A stretch of DNA of 64,000 bases from Ciona intestinalis (Eukaryota; Chordata; Ascidiacea; Phlebobranchia; Cionidae), in assembly GCF_000224145.3 (NCBI RefSeq), contig NC_020170.2, positions 1,979,589 through 2,043,588 on the forward strand, written 5' to 3'. Position 1 is the first letter of the stretch. The number at the start of each line of letters is the position of its first letter. Below, one piece after another: positions 1-15,893 of the stretch. The position numbers and the translations under genes are program-made. A model generated the notes under the pieces. The model was not told the origin of the DNA. It ran no database searches and saw only the letters and a program-made list of their open reading frames with translations.

Positions 1-1347
1 CATTTATACCGGAATATTGAAATAGAAATCCCACCATTATATACTGGACGTGATATTTCTTTGGGTGTTCTCAGCATGACGAAAATACAGACTGGTTTCC
101 CTCAAAATACGTTTACACCCATTTTGGTGTGTTTTTTTTTTCAAATCATAATACTGCGCCCAAAATTACTTTGTCCTAAACAAAAACGTCAAGACAAAAT
201 GTTCATACAAAAATCCCCTAAAATTTTGGGTTAAAAAGTTCATGTAAAATCCCTTCACAATCCCGGGTTAAAACTTGTAATTTTGTGGTCCGCCTATATT
301 AGCTTGACTTAAACATAATAATATGTTGAACATGTCGTAATCATCTTGTCTTGTGTGTTGTCGGTTTAGTTTTCTTGGAAAAACGTTCACAAAAAAACAA
401 GCGCCGATATGGATTTATATAATCTGTGGTGGTTTTGTAGGGGGGTTAAACAAGTATATGTTTTGATTGTTGGCATGTATTACATACATGTGTATTCTCC
501 TTAATCTAAATATAATGGGGTTCCTAGAACTGTTGTCACTTTTATCCCAAATGCATTGATTTAACCTTTGATCCCGGAGGAGGCATTGGAACATGAACGT
601 TAAGGAATTTGGTCGAAGTTGAGTAGGACAGGCAAGGTGTGTGGACACAAATTAGCAAAAATTATGTTTTGGAGAGTTTGCTGGCAAAAAAAGATTTTAA
701 CGCATTTTTTTCCTTTTTCGGATCTAACTCAACGACCACACGCGACCCTGAGCCGTTGATTGAGTGGAAATTGCCAGATTGCGGATAAATTATGTCATCG
801 GGCCGTGACTTGGCATAAAGGGTGAAGCGGGCTTTATACGACACCCGGTATTTCCGACGTAATGTATATTTTCATTGCTGCGTATTTATTTTTTTGAAGT
901 TAAGCCTCTATACTACATTCCGCGTGCAGTTGCGTGCCGGTGAAAACTTCCCAAGCAAAACTGACCGCAATTTCCCCAACGTCAGTGGCTACACTGTAAT
1001 GTCACACACCGTGACAAAACTGGTTTAGACTCACGCAACATTCAGTCACGATCTAAGGCTTGGCTGACTAGTGTCGCTAAATTTGACGTGTTTAGTTTTT
1101 GGTCTAATATGGAGCAAGTGCCATGAACGCGGTTTATGGAGACGGATACGACTTGCTGTTTTATTGGTGTTTGTTGTGTGACTATAATGTTGTGTTATGG
1201 TATAAATATGGGCTGTGATCACAGTGTTTAAAATTCGCATTTTGCAGCGAGCTGCTATTATGTGCATTTAGGCTTACCAAAAACGGGCAGTTTTTCAGAA
1301 TGTTACACATACATGAAAAAACATACTAATATCACAGTATTTTGAGA

Positions 1348-1538
1348 TATAGTAGGGTGGGGGAAGATGGGATACCTTTTTATTTTATTTGCTCGTCGGT
1401 AGTGAACAAAGAATATGCAAAGAATTATAAAACCGTATGCTCACGACTCCCATAGACCGCTTTTAATTGTTTAAAACACAATTAGGATGTTTGAATACAA
1501 TGTACTAAAGATGTCTCGTCTTCCCCCACCCTACTGTA
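1348..1538. mobile_element. MITE, TA-flanked, GGTGGGGGAAGATGGG family
   Basis: A copy of about 190 bp with inverted ends: AGTAGGGTGGGGGAAGATGG at the left and its near reverse complement, ending CCCACCCTACT, at the right, flanked by TA. The interior carries the family's shared block (CCGTATCCTCACGACTCCCA-like, then TTGTTTAAAACACGAT). No coding capacity. The TA flank suggests a Tc1/mariner-type non-autonomous element. Confidence 0.85.
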
Positions 1539-2912
1539 TGTTGCTTTAAAGCTAGAAATCATTTAGCGGAAAACCGCAACTTTAGGCTTTGACAAAAATA
1601 AGAAACTAATTATAACAAATGACAAAAACTTTAGCAGAAAAACTCAGCCGACCATATAAGGTGCAAGTATTGCATGTAGCTTGACGAAATTATCGTGTCT
1701 TACTCGCGTATGTAGCTGTATGTGTTTGTGTGCAGATCGCATGCGATACGCCCTCTGCTTATCTCATGTAATATAAACAAGCCGGGCTCGTTGGCTAATT
1801 TTATGAATGGGACCTATTGTTCAGCGCGGCTTTAACGCGTATGGTGCGGCCGGGAATAATAGGTTTCGAAACATCGTTCGACCTTTGTTTTGTACTGCGC
1901 AAACCTAATACCGTCATAACCTATGCTGACCTACGCAACAGTTGGCATTATTGCGTGGTTTTCAGCAATTACGAAAGACACGAAATACATCATTTTATTA
2001 AAAATAGCGGTTTGGAAAACAAAATTCATCTTTTTTTTTCTCAGTGTAACTGTAGAATCAAAACACTTTACCAACCGGAAAGAATCTCGTCTTTTCTGAC
2101 GTCATAGACGAATTCTGAATCAAAACATTGGCCGTTGAAAGGTTGCGTGCGGAGAGTCACCAAGTGTTGTTCGATTACGCGCTTAATTCAGTCTACTGTA
2201 CCACTGTGACGTTAGTGTCAACCCTGTGATATCACAATCACAACATACAGTACTCTCACGAGTTGTTGTTTCGCCACAATTACCGATTATGATTGAAGAA
2301 ATGCCCTTTACACACAACAAGCCTACATGAAAAAATGCGGCTTAAAGAAAATGATAAATTACATTTGTTCTTCGTAAGTAAGTCGCCCCTAAGAAAAAAA
2401 TGACTCTTTCCGACGTAATTCGCTGTAAAAATCGATAAACAACGTCTTTAAAACCACGAAAACCACATATGTTAGAAATTCGTACTACCATTCTCCTTCG
2501 TTAAACTTGTTTTTCATGACCAATTGTCGTCAGAGTATATCATTAAAATCCCTTTCTAATACCAAGGTACCGAGTCCAGCTGTTACAGACATTTTACACA
2601 ACCGAGAAAATTTAATTTCATCACTTTCACACAGTTTCTCCCACTCGCAGTTTAGCGATGATTTATCGGAATTTAATTAGCAGTTATGTAATGTGTTGTT
2701 TGATTTATACTTGTTATAAAGTTAAGTTTTAACATCCTGTTTCTTTCTCCCAGTTATTGTCGGTTGATGAACGATGACGTATGTTTTGTCACTCCCGTTT
2801 TAAAGTTCCTGACAGGTCTTTCTTCTGCAGTAAATGTAAGTTTAACAGTTATATATGTCTGATGATGATTTTTGATTGGTGGCCAATAGGCCATGGCAAG
2901 TATACAAAGACT

Positions 2913-3262
2913 TTATGGGTAAGGGGTGGGGTAGGATTGGCCATGTTTTCATTCTCTTACTCGTTCCATTTGTTAGTAAACAAGTAATACTTAGAAAGTA
3001 TATAACTGTAGAGTGTAGTGATTGTAGTCCCATGGCTCTTTGCTAATTGTTTAAAACACGAAAAGGAAATGTAGGACGGGGGAAAATGGGATACTTTATC
3101 ACATAATATACAAATACCTTGATCCTGTTTTAAAATATTACCAACGGTCCTTGGGAGTCCTGAGGATACGGTTTCATAATTCTTTGAATTTTTTATTTAC
3201 TACCAAATGGGACGAGGAAACATAATAAAAAAGGTGTCCCATATTCCCCCATCCTACTATAT
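2913..3262. mobile_element. Two abutting MITE copies, the first partial
   Basis: A truncated copy (about 2913-3068: GGGTGGGGTAGGATTGG, then TTTGTTAGTAAACAAG, then TTGTTTAAAACACG) runs directly into a second full-length copy (about 3071-3262), which has GGGGGAAAATGGGATAC at the left and CCCCCATCCTACTATA at the right. The interior of the second copy is in the opposite orientation to the first. Confidence 0.75.
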
Positions 3263-3326
3263 CTACAATATATTATTAGTGAGTTACCGTTATACAAAGG
3301 TGAAAGCCTTTACCGTATAAAGCAAA

Positions 3327-3524
3327 ATATAGTAGGGTGGGGGAAGATGGGACACCTTTAACAAAGAATATTCAAACATCCTAATCGTGTGTTAAACATT
3401 TAACAACGGTCTATGGAAGTCGTAAGGATACGGCTTGATAATTGTTTGAATTTTCTGTTTACTATTGAATGGGACAAGAAAAAAGAATGAAAAAGTGTCC
3501 CGTCTTCCCCCACCCTACTATATA
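3327..3524. mobile_element. MITE, TA-flanked, GGTGGGGGAAGATGGG family
   Basis: Full-length copy with TATAGTAGGGTGGGGGAAGA at the left and CTTCCCCCACCCTACTATA at the right. It lies only about 65 bp from the preceding MITE pair, so three copies are clustered within 620 bp. Confidence 0.88.
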
Positions 3525-4142
3525 ACTGTTTCAACTACTAACATGTGAAAATACGAAAAATCGTTGCCTGTTACGTTCTACAAGGTCAAAGCTTTCACCA
3601 TTTTGTGTTTTGCTGGCAACCTTACATTACATCAAATACCAATTTAAGACATTACCTGACCCGAAACACAATGCCGGTAATTGGATCGGCATTCAACCCC
3701 CAACTACCCACGTCATTAGGGAGAGGTAACAAATATGTTGACTCCTCTGTGACGTCACACTCTATTTTTCTCAGAAAAGCTGTATTTTAAAACAAAATTT
3801 AAAAACCACAAAACCCTTTTTACGAAAAAGTCTTTTCAAGGAATTTTATAAAAATTCGGAACAAAAGTGTTTTGTTGTTGGAATTGAAAACTTCATGTTT
3901 GTGGTGACAGAATTCCCCGCTTAGTCATGTCCCAGTAATCGGATTATTTTTTAAGTAAGTTGACACTCAAAGTTTAATAACATATGCCCCAACCATACGA
4001 AAACCTACAATTAAGCAAACGTCAATCATTAAAAGAATGGTATACGTTAAATCATAATCTTTAAAATATAAATAGCTTTATTTTTTAAAGACATATACTG
4101 TATGAAAATAATTTAAATTTGCAGAATAAAAAATCGTTAAAG

Positions 4143-4330
4143 TATAGTGGGTTGGGGTAAGATGGTTCATGTTTTCACTCTCTTTTGTTGTTGATTCGGT
4201 AACAAACAAAAAATATTCACATAATTATATGACCGTATCCTCACAGAAATTTGGTAATTCTAAAAAACACGATTGGAACATATGAAATATTATGTGCTAG
4301 CGGTATATCCATCTTACCCCACAGTACTTT
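4143..4330. mobile_element. MITE, GGGGTAAGATGG subfamily
   Basis: A diverged subfamily copy. The left end reads TAGTGGGTTGGGGTAAGATGG and then turns into a CATGTTTTCACTCTC block. The right end is CCATCTTACCCCACAGTA. The interior shares the AACAAACAAAAAATATTCAC and CGTATCCTCAC blocks with the main family. Confidence 0.7.
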
Positions 4331-5427
4331 ATACCCAATCCAAGTTTGAAAAAATGACAAACAGGTAGCTTTAAAACCGCGATGAGAGCAATTATCAAAG
4401 CCCAACCCAACCATAGTTGCCAGCGGTATTACCCAACCACAAATCGTATGTTTCTGATCATAATATGTAGTTGACCTCCGTACATACTCTTGCTAATCAC
4501 AATCATTTTAATTAAACTTGTGTTTAATAAAATCCGGGCAATCGAAACAATTAAAGGATATAAATAGTTAGAAGTATATCGGCAACTGTGTAAATTGTAT
4601 GAATATTAAAGCAATTGTAGCGACATTTTCCTCAATTATTTCATCATAAAATGTAAATTTAGTTTGTGATTATGATAACGATGATGTAGCTTAATTTTGT
4701 TTTTGATTTCTCGTGAGAAATGAAATCTATTTTATTTAAATGTCAAGATTGTCCAAGAATCACCTCAAGCGTCATTTATATAACAGAGAAATCTAAGCTT
4801 TTTTTTATCGAATAATAGCCGTGGATTAAATACTTATGTTTGGTAATTGGACTGCTGATGCATTCCCCCAACAAATAGATGTGTTTGGTGCATTTGTGTA
4901 AACGGATTTTGTAAAAATAACCTCACATGCGGGGTTTTATTCACCAGAGCAGGTGCTTACATTGTTTATAACTATATATTTTTAATATTGCGAATCTCAT
5001 TTTAAATACAGCTGCCCCACGTTCAGCGAGTTCGAAAACAGCTCGATTTTTCTTTAAATTTAGAGTAAAAATTAAAATCGAAATCCAAGCAAATAAAAAG
5101 CTATAGTTAGGTGCACGGTTACCAAATCTAGCTTCGCATAAGGCTCCAGCAGACCGGTTATGTTTTAAGTGCAGCATAAATGTAAAAGTCATACCTACAA
5201 GCATGCAGCGTGGCGAAAAGTCGTACCTATATATTCCCTATAACCTATATGTTTTGCTAAATAAATATAGCCTAGTATTTTATTAAATATAAACACATTT
5301 AAAAAAGGCTTAAAATAGCATAACATAATGCAATATAATTTGTAAATAAACCAAAACTCGAATACGCTCGGAAGTTTAAAAAAATGACACTGAATATATT
5401 TTTAATAATTGGCACTTTGCTGTAAGT

Positions 5428-5632
5428 AGTAGGGCAAGGTAAAATAAATACCGCTAGCGGTTAGCACATGGACACATATAGTGTCCCATATTTTATTAAA
5501 GTTTCTTTTTAATATTTATTAACGATCTTTTAGAGTCGTAATGATATATACGGGTATAAGTTCTGTATATGTTCCTTGTTCAAAACGGGATTATAAAATA
5601 ACAAGAGCATGTACCATCCTACCCCAACCTGG
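5428..5632. mobile_element. Degenerate MITE copy, GGGGTAAGATGG subfamily
   Basis: An old copy with the interior reversed. It starts AGTAGGGCAAGGTAAAAT and ends GTACCATCCTACCCCAACC, with GCTAGCGGTTAGCACAT and AACGATCTTTTAGAGTCGTAATGA matching the family interior. The ends have drifted. Confidence 0.5.
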
Positions 5633-7450
5633 TGAACTATGTTATGAATATGCACCGTATAAAAAAATATTGTTTTTTAGTCTTTAGCGCGTGCTTAACA
5701 AAATTATAGTATAGAAAATCAAATATATGTTCCTTGAGACCGAATGATGCATACGGGTATACACCCACGTTATAACGCAATAACATTAACAGTTTTATGT
5801 GTTAGATATAAGTAATTTGACCCCCAATAAAACATGGTTAACCTACGGGATTCTGGCATCGTATTTGCCAAAGCCAATGTAATAAACGTGTATAATATCC
5901 CTTCGTGACAAACTGTGTACATAGTGTAGGTTCGCGTTAGTTAAATATTTAACACTTCGTTCGTTGCACTCACAAGTGTGCTCAGCATACCTGAATAAAC
6001 TGGTTAAAAATTAACCATTAGTTATATAGAGCGTTATATTATATTAAGTAGAGTAATTTGCAGAAGAAATAATAAATGCAACAGTAAAACGAATATGAAG
6101 GATGAATCATTTAATTAGGGGTCAGCGCGGTATTGAGAAAATCTGAGTCTTTACGGGTAGGCTGACAAATATTATTCAAAAAGCGAAAAATCTTTTATCG
6201 CATCCGTTTGCCCAAAATCTCAAAAGACTGATTGAACAAAAAGTAGACAGCCAGACACACCACATCCAATTGTTCGTCATCATCATTTATCGTACCCTTA
6301 TGTTTACTTTCTATTTTTAGAACCTTCGTTTTGGTTTAAAGTTTTAGTGACTGTAATACAAAGAATTTTCAGATTATAAACACAAGACTGGTAGGACGAT
6401 AATAGAAAGTGTGATAGATCTGCAACATGAATCATAGCAGTTGATAAGTTAACCGTGTTTGTTTAGCGTCTCTATACTCAAGTGCTGAACACCGGTTTAT
6501 CATCAGGCTCACGTCTGTCTCCATAAAACGGTCCATTGCTCCGGCGAGCTAGCACGGTGAATCACCAGTCGTTGCGCAATCTTAGAAATAGGCTTTCAGG
6601 GAGCAAAGCCTTGGGTTTTGCTGTCTGGTTTGGGGGTTAATTAAAATATATCACTTGAAACTGACAGCTTGGCAAGAAACTAGATAAACGAATCAGTGAA
6701 AATCTCTTTACGTCGTTTGTGCCAATCCTTCATTTCAATGTTTACTTAGGGAAGGAGGTGTTGGTTTACAGATTAACCTACCACCAGCAAAGTCACAGCT
6801 ATAACGCAGCGCCGCGTGAATCAGTAACCCGACTGGTGTGCTACTGCTCTCTAGCGGTATTGATTTAGCATCGTCATTTTTCACAAATTTCGCTTTCTAC
6901 GGAACGATACTGTTTTGCATGTCGTTAAGAATTTTTCTACCAAAAATGCTTTTGTTAAAGTTTGTAGGAGTTTAAATTAAAGTTAAATTTAAATCTTATT
7001 ACATTTTTACCTTATACTATACCCACACGAATGTGTTCTGGTAATATATTCAATTATAGTCTGTATATAAACACAGACTCTAGTTTTAAAGTAATGTCAC
7101 CACCTAGCTCATGTTTAAGGCCTGTTAAAAATGTAGTAGCCTATGTGGTATGTGCCTTTGTTTAAGTTGCGGGAATTTTTTGTTTGGCAACACTGGTTTC
7201 TGGCAAAATGACGGTGGTGTTTCGCACAATTTTTGAAGTTTTGTTGGTCATGCTGTTTACTGTATTTGTACTGAGAAACAACTATTTCTATCCGTTATTT
7301 GTTGTACTGACCTATTTAATTTGAAGCTGTGTCTTTGTTTTTTCCCTCTGTTTTCAAATGATAAGTCAGCCTTTCGTTATAATTACGTATTTACCTATAT
7401 ACCTTACACAGAATTCCTTCTTTTTGCTGTTATCTTATATAAACGTTACT

Positions 7451-9613
7451 ATGTTTATGACACGATCTGAGTACGACAGAGGTGTAAACACCTTCTCACC
7501 AGAAGGGAGACTTTTCCAAGTAGAATATGCCATTGAAGCAATTAAACTTGGATCAACGGCAATTGGAATTCAAACTGCTGATGGAGTTGTACTTGCTGTG
7601 GAAAAGCGAATAACTTCCCCATTGATTGAAGCATCCAGTATCGAAAAAGTCTTTGAAATTGACACTCATGTTGGTAAGGAGCATTACTAGTTCAGTTACG
7701 TACCAAAACAGCTTTTTTGTGTTATCGATTTTACCAAATAGACTTTACTGCTTTAAAGAACACGATTATTTGCAGCAAATTATTATGTACTAATGTCTGC
7801 AGTCTAAATGAAGGTGTGTGTTCACATCTCACTTCTAACACCATGTAGTTAGTCTCTATACTCCTATTTCTAGTTTGTCTTGTATGTTTATATCATGTCT
7901 GGTTAGAATGGAAGAGAACGATCAAGGTTCATGGCCATATTTATGGGCTTATGTAACATAGAGATCGTATATCACCAGACTACACTACATATTATTGTCA
8001 CTTAAAACTACTTTACATATTAGTGTTGCTTTATTTATTAAACATTGAAAAATTAAGATTTTGAATCCTGTTGGTTTTAGGTTGTGCAATGAGTGGATTA
8101 ATTGCTGATTCCAAAACAATGATTGATCGTGCCAGAGTTGAAGCTCAGGTAACTTATTTATTCTTTGTTTAAATTTTATTTTGTATGTATTTCTGTGTTT
8201 TGGCTTGTTTAATTGTACCAGTTGAATGAAAGAACCTTATTTGGTCTGTTCGACTTAGAAAGGTCAAAAAACAAAGTTCAAAACAGTTACACTAAATGAC
8301 AAGTGTTATATCCTGCTTTTGGTTATGACTAGTACCAGTTACATTACATATTATTGCACAAGCCATAAACTGCTAAAGAAGGTTACACTCATTGACTCAT
8401 AATAAGTTGTTGGTTGGTAATATTAACTTAATATTATTAAGTATAGGCTAAAAATAGTTTGTTCTATACAGAATCATTGGTTCACATTTGATGAAAAGAT
8501 GAGAGTTCAGAGTATTACAAAGGCTGTTTCAAACCTTGCTCTTCAGTTTGGTGAGGAGGATTCTGAACCTGGTGCTATGGTAAGTACACTAGTGCAGTAT
8601 TAATGCTGGATTGTGGTACCATCACTATTATTGTAGTTACACATATTAAAAACAATATTTTTTATGTATGTCTCTGTAAAAAGGGACAGTTGGTGTTTGG
8701 TGCAAATGGGTAGTCTTCAAACCTTACATTGGTAAAATACACTTAACAGTAAAACTTATAGTTGTCAAACATACTCATTGATTAATCTGGTAAATGCAGT
8801 ATGTTTTTTGCTCTGTTGGTACAGATAAATACTGTCAAGGTAAAGATAATTTCGGCTTAAAACTGAAGTGCTGAAACATACAATGGCACTTGTGTTTCCA
8901 AAGTTAGAACCACATGTTACCTCAGTCCGTAGGTACCCCAAGGGCCTTACATTACGCCTATGTACTTATTTTAATCGATCACTTTTATAATTTTTTAGAG
9001 TCGACCATTTGGAGTTGCTTTGTTATTTGCTGGTTATGATGAAGGCCTTGGCCCTCAACTATATCATTTGGACCCATCTGGTACATTTGTCAGTTGTAGT
9101 GCAAAAGCAATTGGCTCTGCATCAGAAGGTGCTCAAACATCACTTGAAGAACAATTTCACAAAGTACAGCTTTAGTTTATATGTTTCCGCATTCATACTG
9201 ATAAACCAGACAAAAATATAGAAGCATATTTTCTTTTGATTGCTTACCTGATCAAGTATGAAATTCTACTTTGTTTTTCACAAGTTTTAAATATACAAGT
9301 CCAAGTCTAAAATCAACTACTTTTTTGAGTATTAAATATTGCAGTTTAAAATGTAAAATCCACTATTTTAAAACCCTAGGTTGTAATAACATCTGTATTA
9401 AGCTATTTTTATCTTAATCATAATTATTCTGCATTTTAAACATACCAGTCAATGACGATTGAAGAGGCACAGAAGTCTATACTTACCATTCTTAAACAAG
9501 TCATGGAAGAGAAACTTACTTCTACCAACGTTGAAGTTGCCACAGTAACCAAGGAGCAAAAGTTTCATGTATTTTCAAAAGAGGAAATAGAAAATGCCAT
9601 CAAAGACTTATAA
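7451..9613 (+). CDS. PSMA5: Proteasome subunit alpha type-5
   Basis: Subunit alpha-5 of the 20S proteasome, part of the outer heptameric ring that gates access to the proteolytic chamber. Five exons join with consistent phases: 7451-7673, 8081-8148, 8472-8579, 8999-9163 and 9449-9613, giving about 242 residues (human is 241). The start [20 protein letters not shown] carries the alpha-subunit signature, followed by [20 protein letters not shown]. Later blocks such as [14 protein letters not shown] and [15 protein letters not shown] are near-identical to vertebrate alpha-5. An in-frame ATG further upstream (7358) is unlikely because the vertebrate start aligns at 7451 and a splice acceptor lies near 7412. 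Probable poly(A) signal AATAAA near 9823. RWDD3 follows immediately on the same strand. Confidence 0.97.
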
Positions 9614-9908
9614 CTAGGAGTTTTGATTTAATGCTAATGGTTTTCAGTAAATGGATAAAGTTATTTTGTGTTGGAATACCAAGCATCCCATACAATGACT
9701 AAATTGTGCAACTTGAAATGTTTAATCTGCTAAAATGTAGACTTGTTGTTTTGCTCTTTCAATATGCATTAAAGTTCAAGATTGTTTTCAGTTGTAATAT
9801 TTAGTAAACTTACCACATAGTAATAAAATGGAAATTTTACATTTTTTTTCTAAATTTGCTTTGTCCTTGTATAATCTGTTTTAACAGTGTTAGGTTAGGG
9901 GTAATGAC
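9614..9908 (+). other. PSMA5 3' UTR and short gap to RWDD3
   Basis: About 295 bases separate the PSMA5 stop from the next ATG. The stretch contains an AATAAA near 9823 and then a strong pyrimidine-rich acceptor (CTGTTTTAACAG, ending 9886) only about 60 bases later and about 20 bases before the RWDD3 start. That layout is what is expected of polycistronic processing by spliced-leader trans-splicing. Confidence 0.55.
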
Positions 9909-10649
9909 ATGAATTCTGTTGAAGCTGAACTACAGTCGCTTGAATCCATATTTTGCCAAGATGGAGAATTTACTGTGGAAGAGAGGACTGTAGATCTGGT
10001 TAAACTAACAATATTCAACTCTGTAAAAGGATTAAAATTCCAGTGCATTTTAACAAAAAATTACCCACATACAACTCCCTTGGTACATGTATTGATTCCA
10101 CATCACACAAAGTCCCAACGTGCAGAATTGCAAGCAGAGCTTGAAAGTTACTTGACTCAAAACAATTTTTTAGGGGAGCCTATGTTATTTAATGTTATTT
10201 CTTGGGTGATGGACAAACAGACGGACGTAGCGACGGCGAAAAAATCAGAAATTTCAGACGAACTACTTTTTACTACACTTCTTCAGTTGGATCATATGCG
10301 ATCGAAAAGCAAGTATTTAAAGACGCTGAAATCGTGGACATCAGAGCTGAATATAAACGGATACGTAGCTTTTTATATAAGGTTTATTTTTATTGGTTTG
10401 CAAGGCTATTCCTCTAATTTAAAAGAGTTTGTACACCGTATTAAAACTCAGAAAATCGACGTGGATTCAAAGGGCCAACCGTGCAAGGAGAAAATGATGA
10501 AAGTGTTATGCCCGATCGAAGCTCGGGAGTCACATTTAAACGAATTTAACGTATTCGAACTGACTTCTACCGAAGAACTAAAAACGTTATTTTCGGAAAT
10601 TGGATTGAGCTGTCAGTTTGAGAATTATGTACCTTCTGTTAGTCGTTAA
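9909..10649 (+). CDS. RWDD3: RWD domain-containing protein 3-like (RSUME)
   Basis: Intact 246-residue single-exon reading frame. Residues 1-110 form an RWD domain (starts MNSVEAELQSLESIF, with YPHTTPLVHV, the Tyr-Pro of the RWD fold). The second half has the features of vertebrate RWDD3: LLQLDHMRSKSKYLKTL, then LQGYSSNLKEFVHRIKTQK and VDSKGQPCKEKMMKVL. In vertebrates RWDD3 binds the SUMO conjugase UBC9 and increases SUMO conjugation; that role here is inferred from the family. The splice acceptor at 9886, just upstream of the start, suggests trans-splicing behind PSMA5. Codon use and the intact frame argue against a retropseudogene. Confidence 0.85.
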   Translation: MNSVEAELQSLESIFCQDGEFTVEERTVDLVKLTIFNSVKGLKFQCILTKNYPHTTPLVHVLIPHHTKSQRAELQAELESYLTQNNFLGEPMLFNVISWVMDKQTDVATAKKSEISDELLFTTLLQLDHMRSKSKYLKTLKSWTSELNINGYVAFYIRFIFIGLQGYSSNLKEFVHRIKTQKIDVDSKGQPCKEKMMKVLCPIEARESHLNEFNVFELTSTEELKTLFSEIGLSCQFENYVPSVSR

Positions 10650-11212
10650 AATATATGTTCGTTTATCTCATTTTATATCAATTAATATTGTTTGCGATCG
10701 ATGGCATACTACCTGATCAGCAGCAATAAAAAAGCGACACGAGAACACAAAAGTCAATGCTGTTAATGAAAACCGGGACATCTATGTAATCATAAGCGTA
10801 ACTCCTTTTTACAGCCAATCACAGGTGGCCAAATATAAGGCAACGTAGCCAAAGCTACACTATAAGCTACCATAACAGTGACCTGTGATTACTGTGTATA
10901 TTATCTCTAACAGCAAACGTCTAATGGACCCTAGATTACCCTGTGGTATAAATATATAGCAGAGGGCGCTGTGTCAGTATAGGCATAATAACTAATAAAG
11001 CATACTGTAGTGGGTTTAATAAACCAAAGGTGTAAATTATTATTAGACACCTACCTTTAAGTGATAAATTCATATTTTCAGATGTTTCAGAGAGCAAAAT
11101 AGTATCCAATATATACTGAATATATATAGCGTTTTATACGAACTTGAAGAGACAACTTCGTTTAACATTTGATTAAAGAGTGTCTTATATAAGAGATTAC
11201 TGATTTGCAATT
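10650..11212. other. Spacer between RWDD3 and MANF
   Basis: AT-rich sequence with no open frame of note. It must hold the RWDD3 3' end and the MANF promoter. I looked for a canonical ER-stress element (CCAAT-N9-CCACG) and did not find an exact one; CCAATCACAGGTGG near 10816 is only a loose resemblance. Confidence 0.4.
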
Positions 11213-12172
11213 ATGGCAAACTCATTCTTCAATACTGAACTTTTATTTATTTCTTTTGTTGCCATTCTCTTTATCATTCTCCCAGTTAATAGTAAAGACG
11301 AAGCTGAATGTGAAGGTAAGATGCTGGGTGTTCAGAATGTATTATTTTCATAATTTGTATCAAAGTTCATGGATATTTACCACTACGTTTATTTCAGTTT
11401 GCTTAAAGTTTTTGACAAAGTTTCAAGACACCTTAAGTAAAGAAGGCATTAGTGATCTAAAATCTATTGATGAGAAACTGAGAGAAGTTTGCAAAAAAGC
11501 AAGAGGAAAAGAGAACAGATTTGTAAGCTATTTTAAAATATTTATTAGATCTAAGACTTCTTATTAACTGGTTTATTTCGTATTTAGAATAGAGATCTTG
11601 AAATAAACGAAAACAAAGTTTTGGTTAACATCCCATGTGTAGCTAAAGATATTATGTATTTGGGTTATTCTATTACTTGTTAGTTACCTTGTATTTTAGA
11701 TATAAATAATTAATACTAAAATTTGCTAGTGCTACTACATTGGAGGGACTGAAGATGCTGCAACTGGGTTGTTACAAGAAGTCACAAAGCCTTGCAGCTA
11801 CCACTTGCCACCACAGAAAATTTGTGAAAAATTAAAAAAGAAAGACGCGCAAATTTGTGAACTTCGATATGGTGAGCAATAAACATCATCATAGATCCTA
11901 AATCATGATAATGGCTAAATTTATTCCTGAACGTATGTATATTTCTGCCATTATACTTGTCTCTATTGGGATAGTAATCACTTACTAACAGAACTTTACA
12001 AACAGAGAAACAAATTGATTGGAAAAATGTAAACTTGAACAAGATGCGCGTTAAGCAATTGAAGAAAATCCTTATGGATTGGGGTGAAGAATGTAAAGGT
12101 TGTTTAGAAAAACAAGAGTTTGTCGATCGTGTCAAAGAACTTATTCCACAATATGTCAAAGATGAATTGTAG
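11213..12172 (+). CDS. MANF: Mesencephalic astrocyte-derived neurotrophic factor (MANF/CDNF family)
   Basis: Four exons, 11213-11315, 11398-11522, 11730-11871 and 12006-12172, give 178 residues (human MANF is 182 with its signal). Residues 1-27 are a hydrophobic signal peptide ([16 protein letters not shown]). The mature protein begins with the paired cysteines CEVCLKFL of the saposin-like domain, includes [20 protein letters not shown]-type blocks around residues 60-85 (here [14 protein letters not shown]), and ends in the SAP-like C domain with the CXXC motif CKGC. The family acts in the ER lumen, binds GRP78/BiP, and protects cells under unfolded-protein stress. The last four residues are KDEL, the standard ER-retrieval signal, where mammalian MANF has the weaker RTDL. 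Confidence 0.96.

Positions 12173-15893
<3,721 letters not shown>

Larger units (their letters stand above)
1..7450. other. Gene-poor spacer upstream of PSMA5
   Basis: No open frame here shows a recognisable protein or plausible splice structure; the longest (around 1817-2107 and 4941-5204) have random-looking composition. The stretch holds several MITE copies listed separately. The last few hundred bases must contain the PSMA5 promoter, and a 3' splice acceptor (CACAG) near 7412 could be a spliced-leader or leader-exon acceptor for it. Nothing else could be supported. Confidence 0.6.

Noticed and set aside
1817-2107. A 96-residue open frame in the first spacer
   Set aside because: No domain, no promoter or splice context, random-looking composition.
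10816-10835. ER-stress element upstream of MANF
   Set aside because: CCAATCACAGGTGG lacks the N9 spacing and CCACG half-site of the consensus.
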